Shown piece by piece: positions 23,019-34,400 of a stretch of DNA of 64,000 nt. The DNA is taken from contig JAFCMP010000235.1 of NCBI GenBank assembly GCA_017506865.1, positions 372,001 to 436,000 on the forward strand, in the 5' to 3' direction. The DNA is from Tribonema minus (taxonomy: Eukaryota; Sar; Xanthophyceae; Tribonematales; Tribonemataceae). Made by a program: the position numbers and the translations under genes. The notes beneath the pieces were generated by a model that searched no databases, was not told where the DNA came from, and was given only the letters and a program-made list of their open reading frames with translations. The first letter of the stretch is position 1. Each line of letters opens with the position of its first letter.

Positions 23019-23283
23019 GGCTAAGAGGCCGTCTGCGATCGCTGCTGTGGGGTTGTGAGTAGCGTCTGCAATCGTAATGAGCCAATAACGCCATTTGATG
23101 TTTGATGTGTTTGACGTTTGATGGGTTTGATGTGGTGGTGCTTTGACTTGACGTGTTTATTCTGCCGCCACGACGGTTACGGATGGATGAGTGGGAGGTA
23201 GCGTCAGGTCAGCCTACAGCAAGCACACAGGGAGTTTTGCATGTTGTCAGCAGCAGCAACAACAACAGCTCCCTCCACCTCCA

Positions 23284-23368
23284 TGCAGAGGCACCACTTT
23301 GGGCCCATTCTCTCCTGCCGACTGTTGTGCCTTCATGGCGGAGGATGGAGTGAAGGTGCGGGTAGCGC

Positions 23369-23401
<33 letters not shown>

Positions 23402-23421
23402 CAGCGGCAGCGGCAGCGGCA

Positions 23422-23483
<62 letters not shown>

Positions 23484-23675
23484 AGCGGCAGCGGCAGCGG
23501 CAGCGGCAGCGGCAGCGGCAGCGGCAGCGGCAGCGGCAGCGGCAGCGGCAGCGGCAGCGGCAGCGGCAGCGGCAGCGGCAGCGGCAGCGGCAGCGGCAGC
23601 GGCAGCGGCAGCGGCGGCAGCGGCAGCGGCAGCAGCAGCAGTAGTAGCAGGGCACCAGCGCCAGCAGCAGCACCC

Positions 23676-23728
<53 letters not shown>

Positions 23729-24213
23729 TCCCTTGGACCTCTATGCAGAGGCACTATCTCAGGGCCTCCAACCTCCATGCAGATACACCATTCTGGGACT
23801 TGATGGCGCCCACGACTGCTACCTTCACTCCTCTGGAGTGATTAAGATGGAGTTATAGGCTGGAACGCACGTGTGGATTTGCCAGCAGCAGCAGCAGCGC
23901 CGACGGAAGCAGCGCTAGCAGCAGAGGACGGATTTAGGGGCCGGAGCGCGCTCATGCAGTCGCTGGCAGCAGCAGCTTTTCCCGCACCTGCGTGCAGATG
24001 CACCATCCTGGGGCCTGATGGCGCTCATGATGGCGGCAATCACTCATGTGGAGTATCGCCCGCAGTTGGGGGCTGGAGCGCGTTCGGCCTTGTGGACTTA
24101 CCTGCAGCAGCAGCAGCAGCAGCAGCAGCTTTGCAGGACCCACCCGCACTGGCACTTCTGTGGGGCCTGATGGCGCCCACGATCGCTACAACTACACCTC
24201 TGGAGTGTCGCTG
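23284..24213 (+). repeat. Interrupted repeat family around CAG/GGC tracts
   Basis: A ~65-bp block (TGCAGATACACCATTCTGGG, GATGGCGC, CTCTGGAGTG) occurs at about 23284-23352 (diverged), 23776-23846, 23991-24056 and 24153-24213. Copies are separated by CAGCAG tracts. Some copies stay open on the plus strand (ILGPDGAHD), but no start, splice frame or family supports a gene. Confidence 0.7.
23373..23728. repeat. Large GGC / GGCAGC / CAG microsatellite
   Basis: AGC repeats run into GGCAGC hexamers, a pure GGC block (about 23425-23482), a long GGCAGC array to about 23630, then CAG units to 23728. All six frames are low-complexity (Ala, Gly-Ser, Leu-Pro, Arg-Cys), so apparent open frames here are not evidence of a gene. 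Confidence 0.97.
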
Positions 24214-24367
24214 CTCGCACTTTGCGCGCGCTTGGTCTGCTGTCAAATGCAGGAAGAATGGTGTGGGGGGGGGGGACTTGGAGTTGCAGGCAAGATGTGC
24301 TAGTGGAATGCTGCCGATGGACCAAGTGTGCATTGCGCAGCGTGTGATGTGGTGGCTAACGCAACCA

Positions 24368-24423
24368 TTGGTATAGCTGGCTTTGTTGTAAAATCGATCT
24401 TACAACAAAGCCAGCTATACCAA
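24368..24423. ncRNA. Perfect 24-bp hairpin with 8-base loop
   Basis: Arms 24368-24391 and 24400-24423 are exact reverse complements (TTGGTATAGCTGGCTTTGTT and its partner) around the loop AATCGATC. It lies between genes. It could be a small-RNA precursor, a recent palindrome or a terminator-like structure; no expression evidence is available. Confidence 0.5.
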
Positions 24424-25771
24424 CCATCGTGCTGCGCAGCAGCTACAATGGCCAGCGAAATGGTAGGCTTGCTGGCGATGACGGGGGCGTCGTGCCGTGG
24501 GCGGCAGCGGCGCGTTGCACGCACGCGACCGCTCGCTTGACTGACACATGCAGGACAGCAACACACCCACATTTGCACCATGCATACATACTGTGCACGC
24601 TGGAATGCTGCTTCGAGCGCATAACTTTATGTGAGCCACACACGGTTGCGTACATCGGTTGTGCACATGCGTGTGTATAAATGATACTGTCGTTACGTAT
24701 GCAGGCAGGATGTCGGTGCCCGGAGCAGCCAGTCATTCAGGTATGAAAGGCATAGCACTGGGGAGCGTACGCTCAGCTCTCTTGGCAGCGCTCTACAAGG
24801 CCTCATCTTAGCGTGCTATGAACCACATGGCGGAGTTCAAGGGGGGGGGACAGATGATCGAGGACGTAGTGGGCGGGGAGCCTCTGAGATGCATGCATGT
24901 AAGGTCACCTCAGCCGTCCTGAAACCTTGCAACACACCCTCTTTGGTTCCCAACTTGCAGAACAGAGTGGGTTGCAGGGGTGTTACGGAAGTAATATGTA
25001 GCACAAGAAGATTGCGGAATCCATTATTGTACATGAATGCATTTACATGCCGTCTCAGAATGGCGAACCCCTGCAAGGCCGCTGATCAGTCGGCAACTGT
25101 AGACCCCCCCATTTCTCTTATATGTGCATTGAGTCTCTGATTAGAGTGGCGTGCATCCTGGCTTCAGCCGTGCACGCAAGCATCAAGCTCAAATATAGTC
25201 TGCTGCTGTTGCTGCTGCTGCGCTCGCATCGCGCCCTGGCGCAAGCTTCGCCACCTGACGTTGTCGGATGCGTTTCCATCAAGTTTGCCTTCTGCAGACA
25301 TGTTAATTTCACGAAGGCTTCCATCAAGTTGACATGCAACCCCGCTCGTGCAGCCCCGCCCCTGTCGTGATGCCATTCAAAGTAGATGCTCGCCATATGC
25401 GTGCAGCTGCAGCCCCCCCTATCTGCGCCTCACCTGCCCGCCGCATGCGCCCAGGTGCTGACAACGCCGCGCACCTGGGAACCTGCACGACACTGAAAAC
25501 ACCTGGGCGCACAGCCGCAAGCAGTCGCCGACCTCTGCATGCCTCGGTACAGAACCAGTCAACAACATGCGACTACACCAATGGCCACTGCACGCATTTC
25601 GCGCCCGCTGCAAGCGCCATCGGTGCCGTACACCCATCGATCCACGTCGCTGCCGCAGCCGCGAGCTGTGCCGCCAGCCAGAGTCTGCTTGCAACAGCAA
25701 CATCAGCCCCTGGCAAGGCGGCACACAGCCGCTGCTGCCCGCAGCAGCAGTGCCAGCAGCAGCAGCGGCGC

Positions 25772-25943
25772 TCAGACGACGGTGACGGTGACGTACATGC
25801 CGTAGCCGACGCAGTGGTCGTCGACGTCGCACGCGAAGGCGTAGCGCCCGCGCGTCAGCGGGCGCGTCAGGTGCGTGTGGCCGGGGCCGCGCGTTACGGG
25901 TTCCAGCTGCTTCCAGAAGGCGCACGGCTCCTCTGCAGCGGCA

Positions 25944-25974
<31 letters not shown>

Positions 25975-27525
25975 CGGGGGCGGCGGCGGCAGCGGCGGCG
26001 GCGCGGTAGGTTGAGCACTGAGAGGTTGTGACGGCGCACGTGCTCTGCTAGGAGACGGTGTCGTACGCGCTGCTGTCTCTGGGTGGTGTGATGCAACACT
26101 TGGCGCGCAATCTAGAGCCAACAGGTACAAGGGGGGGGGGGCACATGGAGGAGGACGTAGGGGAGGATCCCGAGATGCCATTTGGCGGCGGCGGCGTTTA
26201 AGTGGTTGTCGTTACGATACTTTCAGACTGTCATACGACATGTAGATTCCGTACAGCTAGATGCCAATCATCTGGGCTTTTTCGCGCCCTGAGCGAGATT
26301 AATCAAAAGTGCAAGCTTGGTTGGCATAGTTGCGCACTGGAAAGGGTAGCGTGCCGGCGCTGGAAAGAGCAACACGATCAACATCATGCGGCATTTCCGG
26401 AGGGCGCAGCACCTGCAATGCACAAGGACTGCACATGCCTTGATCACAGAGAATTCGTTGAATTTAGAGTGTTTGATTCGGAGCCTGGTCATCTGTGGCT
26501 CGCTCCCATTGGGCATAACAGTGGAGGCTTAAGAGTGCATGCTTGCGGGCTTGCCACAGCGTGGTGCCTTGCAAAAGACTGCCAGTACAGCAGTCAACTC
26601 CAGCCAGCTGCAAAAGACGGCGCCAATGGCACTTCCAACGCAAGGCCACTACTAGTAGTACCAGAGGATCTGAGATGAAATGCAAACTCACCTATGACAA
26701 AACTGTGTGCTCATGCCACATCATACCTGGGATGCCGCATTGGCACAGGCTACCGTGTACCCTTCTAACTAGGGTACAACACCCACAATTGCAAGCTGCT
26801 AGCCACAATATAACGAGCTGGCCTACCGAACACGTGAGACCTGTCCATACTGAACACCCATGCCTCGAAATCTAAAAAGCTTGTACATAAAGTCTTTCTT
26901 TGACTGGTGGTTATGGTGGCACTGTTTGACTCGTGGCCAATGACTGCAGCAGCGGCGACCACGGTTATTGGTGGAAGGCACTTGCGGCTAACCACCCCTT
27001 GTCACCTAGAGCTCAACGATCTTTTTGATTCGTTTTTCATAACATCTACTGCTAGCAGCAATGCTGCACAATATAACACCTTTAGCAGGTTTGCAGGCAC
27101 AGATCGCCGGCGGTGCTTACGAGGGTCGCTGCTGTATAGGGAGTGGTAGAGACAATCTGCCCAGACGAATCTGAGTCTGGTACCGGCGGGGACTTCGATA
27201 GGCGGCGTGGGCATCGAGGGAGGAATGCCCCACTGCACCAGCTTTACCTGCATCCAAACGGGCAAGGCACGGTGCGAGCGCGAGTGTGCATGTTTGCGAG
27301 CGCTGCAGAGCGCCGACCTTCGAGGTTCGTACAGGAGCGGCCGCGTCTACATTGATTAAAAGCATAGCACGCACAGCCGCTTGTCAAAACGTACGACAGG
27401 CGCACAGGGAGTTCGCATGATGAAGCGAGCCTGAGCCAGCAGCGAGCGACACTTGCCTGCGCACAGACAGCTTGCAGCGCGACGATGACGCCCACCAGGG
27501 ACGAGCACAAACGCGGCAGTCTCAT
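25772..27525 (-). CDS. Secreted type-1 copper protein (cupredoxin) A, 118 aa
   Basis: Small blue-copper fold, expected in electron transfer or copper binding outside the cytosol. Exons 27525-27457, 27247-27121 and 25932-25772 join in phase (0, then 1). Residues 1-23 are a signal peptide (MRLPRLCSSLVGVIVALQAV). The beta-barrel start VQWGIPP..PIEVPAGTRLRFVW is followed by ligand His58 (YHSLY), then Cys100, His105 and Met111 in FACDVDDHCVGYGM. Cys69 and Cys106 could form the disulphide usual in phytocyanins. Intron 1 appears to use a GC donor (CAG|GCAAGT). The downstream neighbour on the same strand is paralogue B with the same intron positions. Substrate or partner unknown. Confidence 0.8.
26933..27046 (-). 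repeat. Dispersed ~115-bp repeat, copy 3 (inverted)
   Basis: Reverse complement closely matches 9174-9285. It sits in intron 2 of cupredoxin A. At 26266-26297, in the same intron, a further ~31-bp block matches the reverse complement of 20408-20438 exactly (core GGGCTTTTTCGCGCCCTGAG), so a larger element may be present. Confidence 0.85.
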
Positions 27526-28259
27526 CCTCGAAGTCTTTCAGTCTGAAGCCGGTTGGTGCAAGAGCGTGTGGGCGAGCGATACGTGGAGAGTCACCAGTTG
27601 CCGCCGGCATTTTCCGCACACTTGCTGGATTTTCCGCACACTTACTGGGAGAGTGGTCACCTTGTTAAATAAGTTCAAGTGTGCGCTTTGCCTATGTGCA
27701 GACATGCAGGACCACCAGCCAGCTCAGCAATGACAACATTCACAGCAACAGAAGAATCAGCATTTGCACGTCTTGCAGGCTCTCGAAGTGAGTATTGGAC
27801 AAGTACATTCACGTGTCACATGCACTGGGCGTGAGCGTGTATGACGGTGATGCTGCACCAGCTCCTGCGTCAAGCGCCCACAGGCAGCCTCCGTGAAACT
27901 CAGCGAGGCACCACCTATGGCCAAGATCAGGGCCGGTAGCTGGACTTGCTGCACGCCAATACCTGTGGCACATCTCTGCCGCCTCCCCCCCGGCGCCTCA
28001 CCCCAGGCCACCCTCCCCAGTCCTACACTGCAATGGAGAGCGTGAACAACAACGCATGGTGGCGACATCAGCATCACTGCTGGCGTTGTGGCCAGCCAAA
28101 AGCGCTCCGGAGCCTCAGATGGCAGTGACAGTGATGGAAAGGCCGTGCTGGGTGCACAGCGGTTTGGTGACATCGCTCCAGAGTGATTTGCGTGCGCGCG
28201 CGCCGCGCCTGTAGAACCACCACGCAGATGGCAGACAAGCTGCAGCAGCGCTCGCAAGC

Positions 28260-28406
28260 TCATACGACAGTGACGGTGACGTAGAGGCCGTAGTCGACGC
28301 AGCGGTCGTCGACTGCAGCAGCGCTTAGAGCCTCATATGACGTTGACGATGATGCAGAGGCCACAGTCGACGCAGTGATCGTCGACTGCAGCAGCGCTCA
28401 GGAGGC
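28260..28406 (-). repeat. Two decayed copies of the 3' end of cupredoxin B
   Basis: Units of 73-74 bp starting at 28260 and 28333 repeat the final coding bases of the gene at 28407, each including a TGA on the minus strand and the 'YGLYV' region. They lie just beyond the true stop, that is in the 3' untranslated region. Confidence 0.9.
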
Positions 28407-30675
28407 TCATATGACGGTGACAATGACATAGAGGCCGTAGTCGATGCAGTGGCGGTCGACGTCGCACGCGAAGGCGTACACGCCCGGCGCCAGCGGCGTC
28501 GTCACGAACGCGAAGCCCGGGCCGTACGTGTCTGGCACCAGCTCCTGCTGGAACATGCAGGGCGCGGCTGCGGGGCGGCGTACGTGTTGAAGGGGGGGGG
28601 GGGAATTGGGGGGGTCGAGTGCTGAGTAGTGTACATGACAGGTTTGATGTCATGGTGGCAGGCATGTTGACTATGGTGGCCGGTGGTGGTGAGTGACGCT
28701 GTCAGGGGTGTGGATGATATGATGGATGTCATGGCGGCAGCCATAGTTGAATATGCTGCCCGGGTGATGGGCAACTTCGATTGGTCGACAAGCGGAGTGG
28801 AAGGGGGGGGGGGGGCGCAGAACTGGTGATGCAAAAGCTGAGTCCGTCACATGGGACTCCTGGAAGTATGGAGTTGAAGTTGTGGGCGCTCCAACAAGGG
28901 TCACATTCTGGCGCATGCCAGCAGTCAAGCCCTGTTCCGCTACTGCTGCTGAACCGGTGTTCAACAAAGCTTTTACAGGCTGACCATCATGCAGTTCGCG
29001 CTGTCGATGGGAAATGAGTTGGATTCTGTAAGGTCTGACTGAAGGCGACTGGTTTAGAAGGGTTGCGGCACGATCACAAACTGCAACTTTGAACGCCTGT
29101 CACAAGCAGCCAACCGTGCCTCTGAAGCGCAACCCATGACGCCCCGCACGCGCACCAGGCAGGCTCGATTTATCTCGCGCCTTGCTTGCCGCAACTGCTG
29201 CTGCCGCAGCGTTAGGCAGATGAAGAGGCGGCGCAGAACAGGAGCCTGAGCTCTGACATCCACGCCGTAAAGAGAGACCTGCACAGTCACCGTGGACTCC
29301 AAACACAGACCCGGGACGGAACGGCACTGCAGCAGCAGGCGCATGAGGCAGACTCCATGCTGAGTGACATGAGGGGCGACGGTCGCCGCCGTGCGCCGCG
29401 ATGTCAAAAAGCAGCAGCGTCGCTGCAACGCGCTGGCCGCGCAACATGCGCTGTGCCACGTGCTGCACGAGGAGTGCCATGTAACATCGCAGTCCACACA
29501 GTGCACTCCATACACGTAACATCGCATTGCTCGTGCAGCGCTTCGCGCTCCTGGCACAGCGCAACTTGCGCAGCCAGCGCATCAGGCGACGCTGCTGCTT
29601 TTTGCCAGCGCGGCGCCCTCAGGTCCCTCAAAGCGGAGTCTGTTTCACCTGCTTGCTGCTGCATTGCCGTTTGATAATTCAACCGGTGACCGCGCAAGTC
29701 TCACTGTATGGCGTCGATATCACAGTCCAGACGCCTGTTGTGCACCGTGACTTCATCTACGCGGCGCTGCCGCAGCAGCAGTTGCGGCAAACAAGGCGCG
29801 ATACGAAAAACAGAGTAGGGGGCTGACATTGAAACGCTCAAGCACCCGGTTACAATCGACCATGTGCGTTCCACACTGAGTGGAAGGAAGCTGGTGTACT
29901 GCTTGCTGGGTTTGTCCACCGTCGTCGTGGGACGCCACTCACCTGGACTGCTGGTGTAGAGAGTGCGTGTTGTCGTCGGACCACACGAACTTGAGGCTGG
30001 CGCCAGCGGCGACGGTGATGGGAGAGACGGGGCCCAGGCGCCAGGGGACGACCACCACGGGACCAGTCTGTGTCCCCGAAGAGTACGTCGAGGAGTACTG
30101 CACACGCACGCAGCATCAGAGCAAGGAAGGACGTGTGAAGACACGCGCGATCATGAGCATGGATTGGCTGATGGGCGTGGCTACGGATGGCTGACCTCAA
30201 TGCATGGCATGACCCTTGTGAAAGCTTGCTGAGCAGTGCAGGCGCCTGAAAAGATTGTGCTCGTGAGGCGGATTCACTGACACGTAGGCTAGCAGACGGC
30301 ATGCAAGGAGACTCAGGTATACATGCATGATAGCGTAGGGTACAGGGCAAGGCGGCTGACAGCACTCAAAGAGGGGACCAGGAAGTCGAACTTGCACTAT
30401 CCCAAATTTCTACAAGAGCAAGACGCTGTCATCAATTTCAGTTGACCATGTTGTCAACAACGACCTTACCGCACCAGCGTGCAGCGCTTAGAATTAAGCC
30501 GATGAGCACGCCGTCGTAGCCCCACTTACAGGCACACATCAACTGAAGCGCCGCAACAACTGTTACTGTGGTGAATCTGCTGATTTCGGCCGGCTAGTTT
30601 GAAACTGACCTGCGCACCGACAGCCAGCATGGCGACGAAGGCCATCAAGCTCCTCATGATCGTTGGCATCTTCAT
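28407..30675 (-). CDS. Secreted cupredoxin B, paralogue of A, with apparent 2-base frameshift
   Basis: Exons 30675-30610, 30067-29943 and 28567-28407. Residues 1-22 form a signal peptide (MKMPTIMRSLMAFVAMLAVG). Exon 2 encodes VVVPWRLGPVSPITVAAG then LKFVWSDDNTHSL with the His ligand. Exon 3 is 161 bp, the same as in paralogue A, and encodes PCMFQQEL and FACDVDRHCIDYGL. Here Leu replaces the axial Met, as in some type-1 sites of altered potential. Exon 2 is 125 bp against 127 in A. This leaves the last codons of exon 2 and the join to exon 3 out of frame by two bases. The gap falls in a CTCT run in minus-strand GCACTCTCTACACC. Either sequence error, a null allele or a small unseen exon explains it. 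Intron 2 holds a large foldback. Confidence 0.7.
29170..29803. repeat. Large imperfect inverted repeat in cupredoxin B intron 2
   Basis: Arms of about 310 bp (29170-29491 and 29517-29803) are reverse complements with roughly one change in four to five bases and a short central loop. Matching landmarks include CGCGCCTTG(C/T)TTGCCGCAAC and AAAAAGCAGCAGCGTCGC. One arm strand keeps a Gln/Asp/Arg-rich coiled-coil-like reading (LQQQAHEADSMLSDM; partner MQQQAGETDSALRDLRA), so the arms may descend from a coding segment duplicated head to head. Confidence 0.85.
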
Positions 30676-31408
30676 AGCTACGGCACTCTTGCAGTGTGTT
30701 CAGTCAAGCTTTTGATACGAGTAGTAGTCCTGCGCTGTGGCGCATGTGAGTCAGGAAGCATTCTGCGTCGTGTCCGCGCCGCCAGTCCGTGCTGCGCTCT
30801 GCAAGCAGCGCGCAGCCCCGTGGCGTTCCCCGAGCTACGCGCCATCGACAGCGCGTCATGAAATCTTGCTTGCTGTGTCATCTTCGCCTAAGCGGACCTT
30901 TGCGTGCGTGCAGAATGCTCTTGCTGTATTGTATGGCATCTGCTAGATAATAGCTCATGGACAGTCCCAAACCACCACCACCCGAGGCGCTGGCGCTGCC
31001 GCTGATGCATTAAAAAAGAAATCAAGCACCATTCTCGGGCACGACGAATCACGTTCCCGGGGCCCGAGAATCATCGGTCTAATCTTTCAAGTGCCAAAGT
31101 TGCAAAGTTCAGAACCGTCGTTGGGGTGGTGCAGGAAGTGTGTGCTACAGCAATCCGTGTTACGGATTCTACTGCTGCTTGAAGCTGCATGCGTTCGTTG
31201 TGCCGCTGTGCGCGGTGAGGGATTCCAGCTGGACTCCGCCGGGGGCAACAAAAACGCGCACAACGCACCGCCACCGGTACTTTTGCTGTGGCACCCACTC
31301 TTGGCAGCAAATTGACCGGGGCACGCAACGCAACACGCGCTACAACGCTGCTCTCTGTGCTAGCTTTGCAGCCGCAGCAGTCAGTACACGTATCACTGTG
31401 CAGTTGCG
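30676..31408. promoter_or_regulatory. Shared divergent upstream region of cupredoxin B and GH26-A
   Basis: The two starts face away from each other, 733 bp apart, so the promoters must overlap here. A 10-bp perfect inverted repeat ATTCTCGGGC / GCCCGAGAAT lies at 31031-31040 and 31062-31071 and could bind a dimeric factor. No TATA box is evident. Confidence 0.35.
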
Positions 31409-34400
31409 ATGGCGGCAGACGACATCGAGCAGCAGCAGCAGCAGCAGCAGCAGCCCGTGAGGGTTGCCTCGCGCAAGCGCGCATGGTCACTGTTGCTGGC
31501 CAGCGCTGCGGTCACTGGCTTGTGCCTGAGATGCTTGTCGGCTAGCAGTGCAACAGAGCCAGGCGCACTCGAAGCACAGCACAGGCGGCTGGATCCAATG
31601 CAGCCCGGATTGTCCGAGACGGCCGCAGGTGCGTGTTCACCCCACGACTGCCGTATCATGATCGTTGCGTACTGATCAAAGGCGATGAGCAGACATTCGC
31701 GCACCTGGCCGCCCGTCCATGTTGGTGGCGATCTTCACCTTTGCGTTGGCGGTATCCAGAGATCCAGGTGTGCCCGCTGGCCTAGCCTACTTGTGACTCA
31801 TGGTTGTAAGGCAATCGCACCGCATCCCTGCAGGGCCTTGTGCCGACCGCTACTTAGCAATTACCGGACACGTGATGCTGCCCTTATCACTGACACACTA
31901 CGACATGCATTACGATCAACCGCGCAGCGCGTGTGGGCCAGTTTGCAGCCTCAACTGCCACATAGCAGTAACCTGCAGCGCACGCAGATTCCTGACTGCG
32001 CGTTGCAGTTTCAGCATGTTGACGCGCTGCAATAGTGCAACTCACTTTCAACCGCATATACCTGCTGGTGCTTGCTGTGCTGCAGATGCCTCTCTCCTCC
32101 AAGCAGCATCGCTGGATGTAAGCAATGTGAGTGCCGAATTATGTTCATGCGGTAGCATGCTGCGACAATTATCTGTGGCATATGCGACGCGCTGCACATT
32201 CTCAACATAAAAATGAGTCCAAGTCATACGCAGCCCACATGCACGCCTCAGCAACGGGGCGCGACACGGCACGTCCCCATGTACAGTTACTACTTCAATT
32301 CTACATGCAGGTTAAGCAGTCGCCTCTACATGCGCTGCGGGCAGTCACGCTTGCAGTGCGCATCAGAGGGATCAGATCATTCGACACATGCACATGCACC
32401 ATTCGTCTGACTGTAGTACAAGCCTGACCATCGCATATTCCTGCCGACATGTTCCGTGTGCGCCGCAGGGTGATGAACCGCTGTTGCGCAGCGATGGCTC
32501 CAAGCCCAGGGAACTGAGCTATAGAGCCCCCATCAAGTTCGGCGTGCACACGGAGGAGGACATTGACGTTTTGGAGAGGCAGATTCATGCCAACATACCC
32601 ATGGAGCTGCTCTATGACAGCATCTACCCCGGAGAGGGGTCACTAGGTGCGCGGTCAGCGGCGATTCTGCATTGCTGGATCAAGAAATTGCCTGGTCCCT
32701 AGAGCGCATGCCGCAATGCAGGCGTCATCGTGAAAAGCGGTCTGCCAGTTGCAGCGCGGGGTAAACGCCGCTAGCGCCACGAATATGCCGTGTGAAATTA
32801 ACACCCACGGTGAAGGGGCGGGGTCCATACTCACACTTGAGCCGGTGGTTGCTCTAACAAACAGAGCAGACATGCCGGTCCACAGGATAAGGTATGTGCT
32901 GCCCTGCGCTATGTACCTACCCACCCATGAGGTGCGGGTGTGTGGTGCAGATGTGTGCACCAAACTGCGTCTCTGGAGTCCACGCAGCAGCGAACACCAA
33001 CATCACTTGTTGGTAGCAATCACCTTGTCGTTGCCAAATGAGAAGCGAGTGATGAATTGACCACTGAGAGCCCTAGCCTAAAGTTGTTGTCACTTGTACT
33101 CGGCAGAGTAATTCATGCCGTAGGAGCGCACATGTGTCTCTGCCAAGTGAAGTAGCATTGCGACTGTTGCCTGAAACATGAACGCAAACAGAGGCTTGCG
33201 TACTCAGTTGAGCTGCTGCACAGGTGGTGTTGATGAGCAGTGCTGCAGGTGCAAGGGACTGCAGCCTGGCATATAACCCAGCAAATAACACTTTGGCTGG
33301 ACACAGTGCATGCAGGCACGTCCATATCAGATGGTGACATAGATGGATGGTTTTGTCAGGCGCTGCTTCTGGGCACTAAGGCAATGGCTGCATGATGTTG
33401 GCGACCATGTCATTTTGCAGCATGCAAGTGCAGAAGCGTATACAAGCGTGAGACCGCAAACCGCGCCGCCACGCATGGGCCGCAAGTGCTCTGCCAACAG
33501 AAGTGCGCGCTGCTGCCGCCTGTCTCACTGCAATCATCGCACCGTCTGTTCTCAGCACGATTCAAAGTTGAAGTTGAGCATGGCCTGAGCAGTGCTACGC
33601 ATGGGGCAGCAGTTGGGAGGACGCGCAGGATTACTGCATGCAGAAGCACGACGCTGCTGCCACCTGTCACATTGCGATGATGGCGCCATTGTAAGCAGAA
33701 TCACATTTTTAGCGTGGCCTGAGCAGTGCTGTCGCGTGCTGCTGCTGCTGCCCCTGCCCCCCACACAGACTACAAGTACACGGTCAAGAACGCGCTGGAC
33801 CGCAAGAAGCAGGTGTGTACTTCAAACACACGCGCTAAGTGATGCCCAACAATGATATGCCTTGAAGAGGCTGTGGAAGTATGTTGAAGTAGCCCACGCG
33901 TACATGTTTAAAAACCTTGCAGATGGCAAAGACGCTGCGCCAACCTGTGCCCCCATTAGCACGCCTACTGCTGATGCTCACCCGCATCCTTTCCCCCTTG
34001 ACGCGCGCCCTTCAAGGTTTTGTCCTTATCATCGAGCTGCGCTCGCTTGATGCTGATCTCACCCTACCCTATTTCTCCCCCCTTTTCCGCAGGTTGACGT
34101 TGTAATCCAGCTGCGCTCGCACGACTACCGCTGATGCTCAACTATATCTCATTATACCCTACGTGATTCTGATATCTACCCATAGCCCCCCCCCCCCCAC
34201 GCAGGTCATCCTCGTCATCCAGCTGCGCTTGCACGACTACCGCTGATGCTCCGCTTTTGCTCCCGATACCCTACGCAATGCTGATACCTACCCAGTTCCC
34301 CCCCCCCCCGCCTCCGCCCCCCCCTGCAGGTCGTCCTCGTCATCCAGCTGCGCTCGCACGACTACCGCTCCCTTCAGGCGGTCGGCGAGGGCCGCTACGA

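Noticed and set aside
22014..23024. Long plus-strand open frame (336 codons) opposite the coiled-coil gene
   Set aside because: It is the antisense shadow of a GC-rich coding frame; its protein lacks heptads or motifs, while the minus strand has ordered coiled-coil periodicity.
23191..23858. Open frames of poly-Ala, Gly-Ser, Leu-Pro and Arg-Cys
   Set aside because: All come from the GGC/AGC microsatellite, which stays open in every frame.
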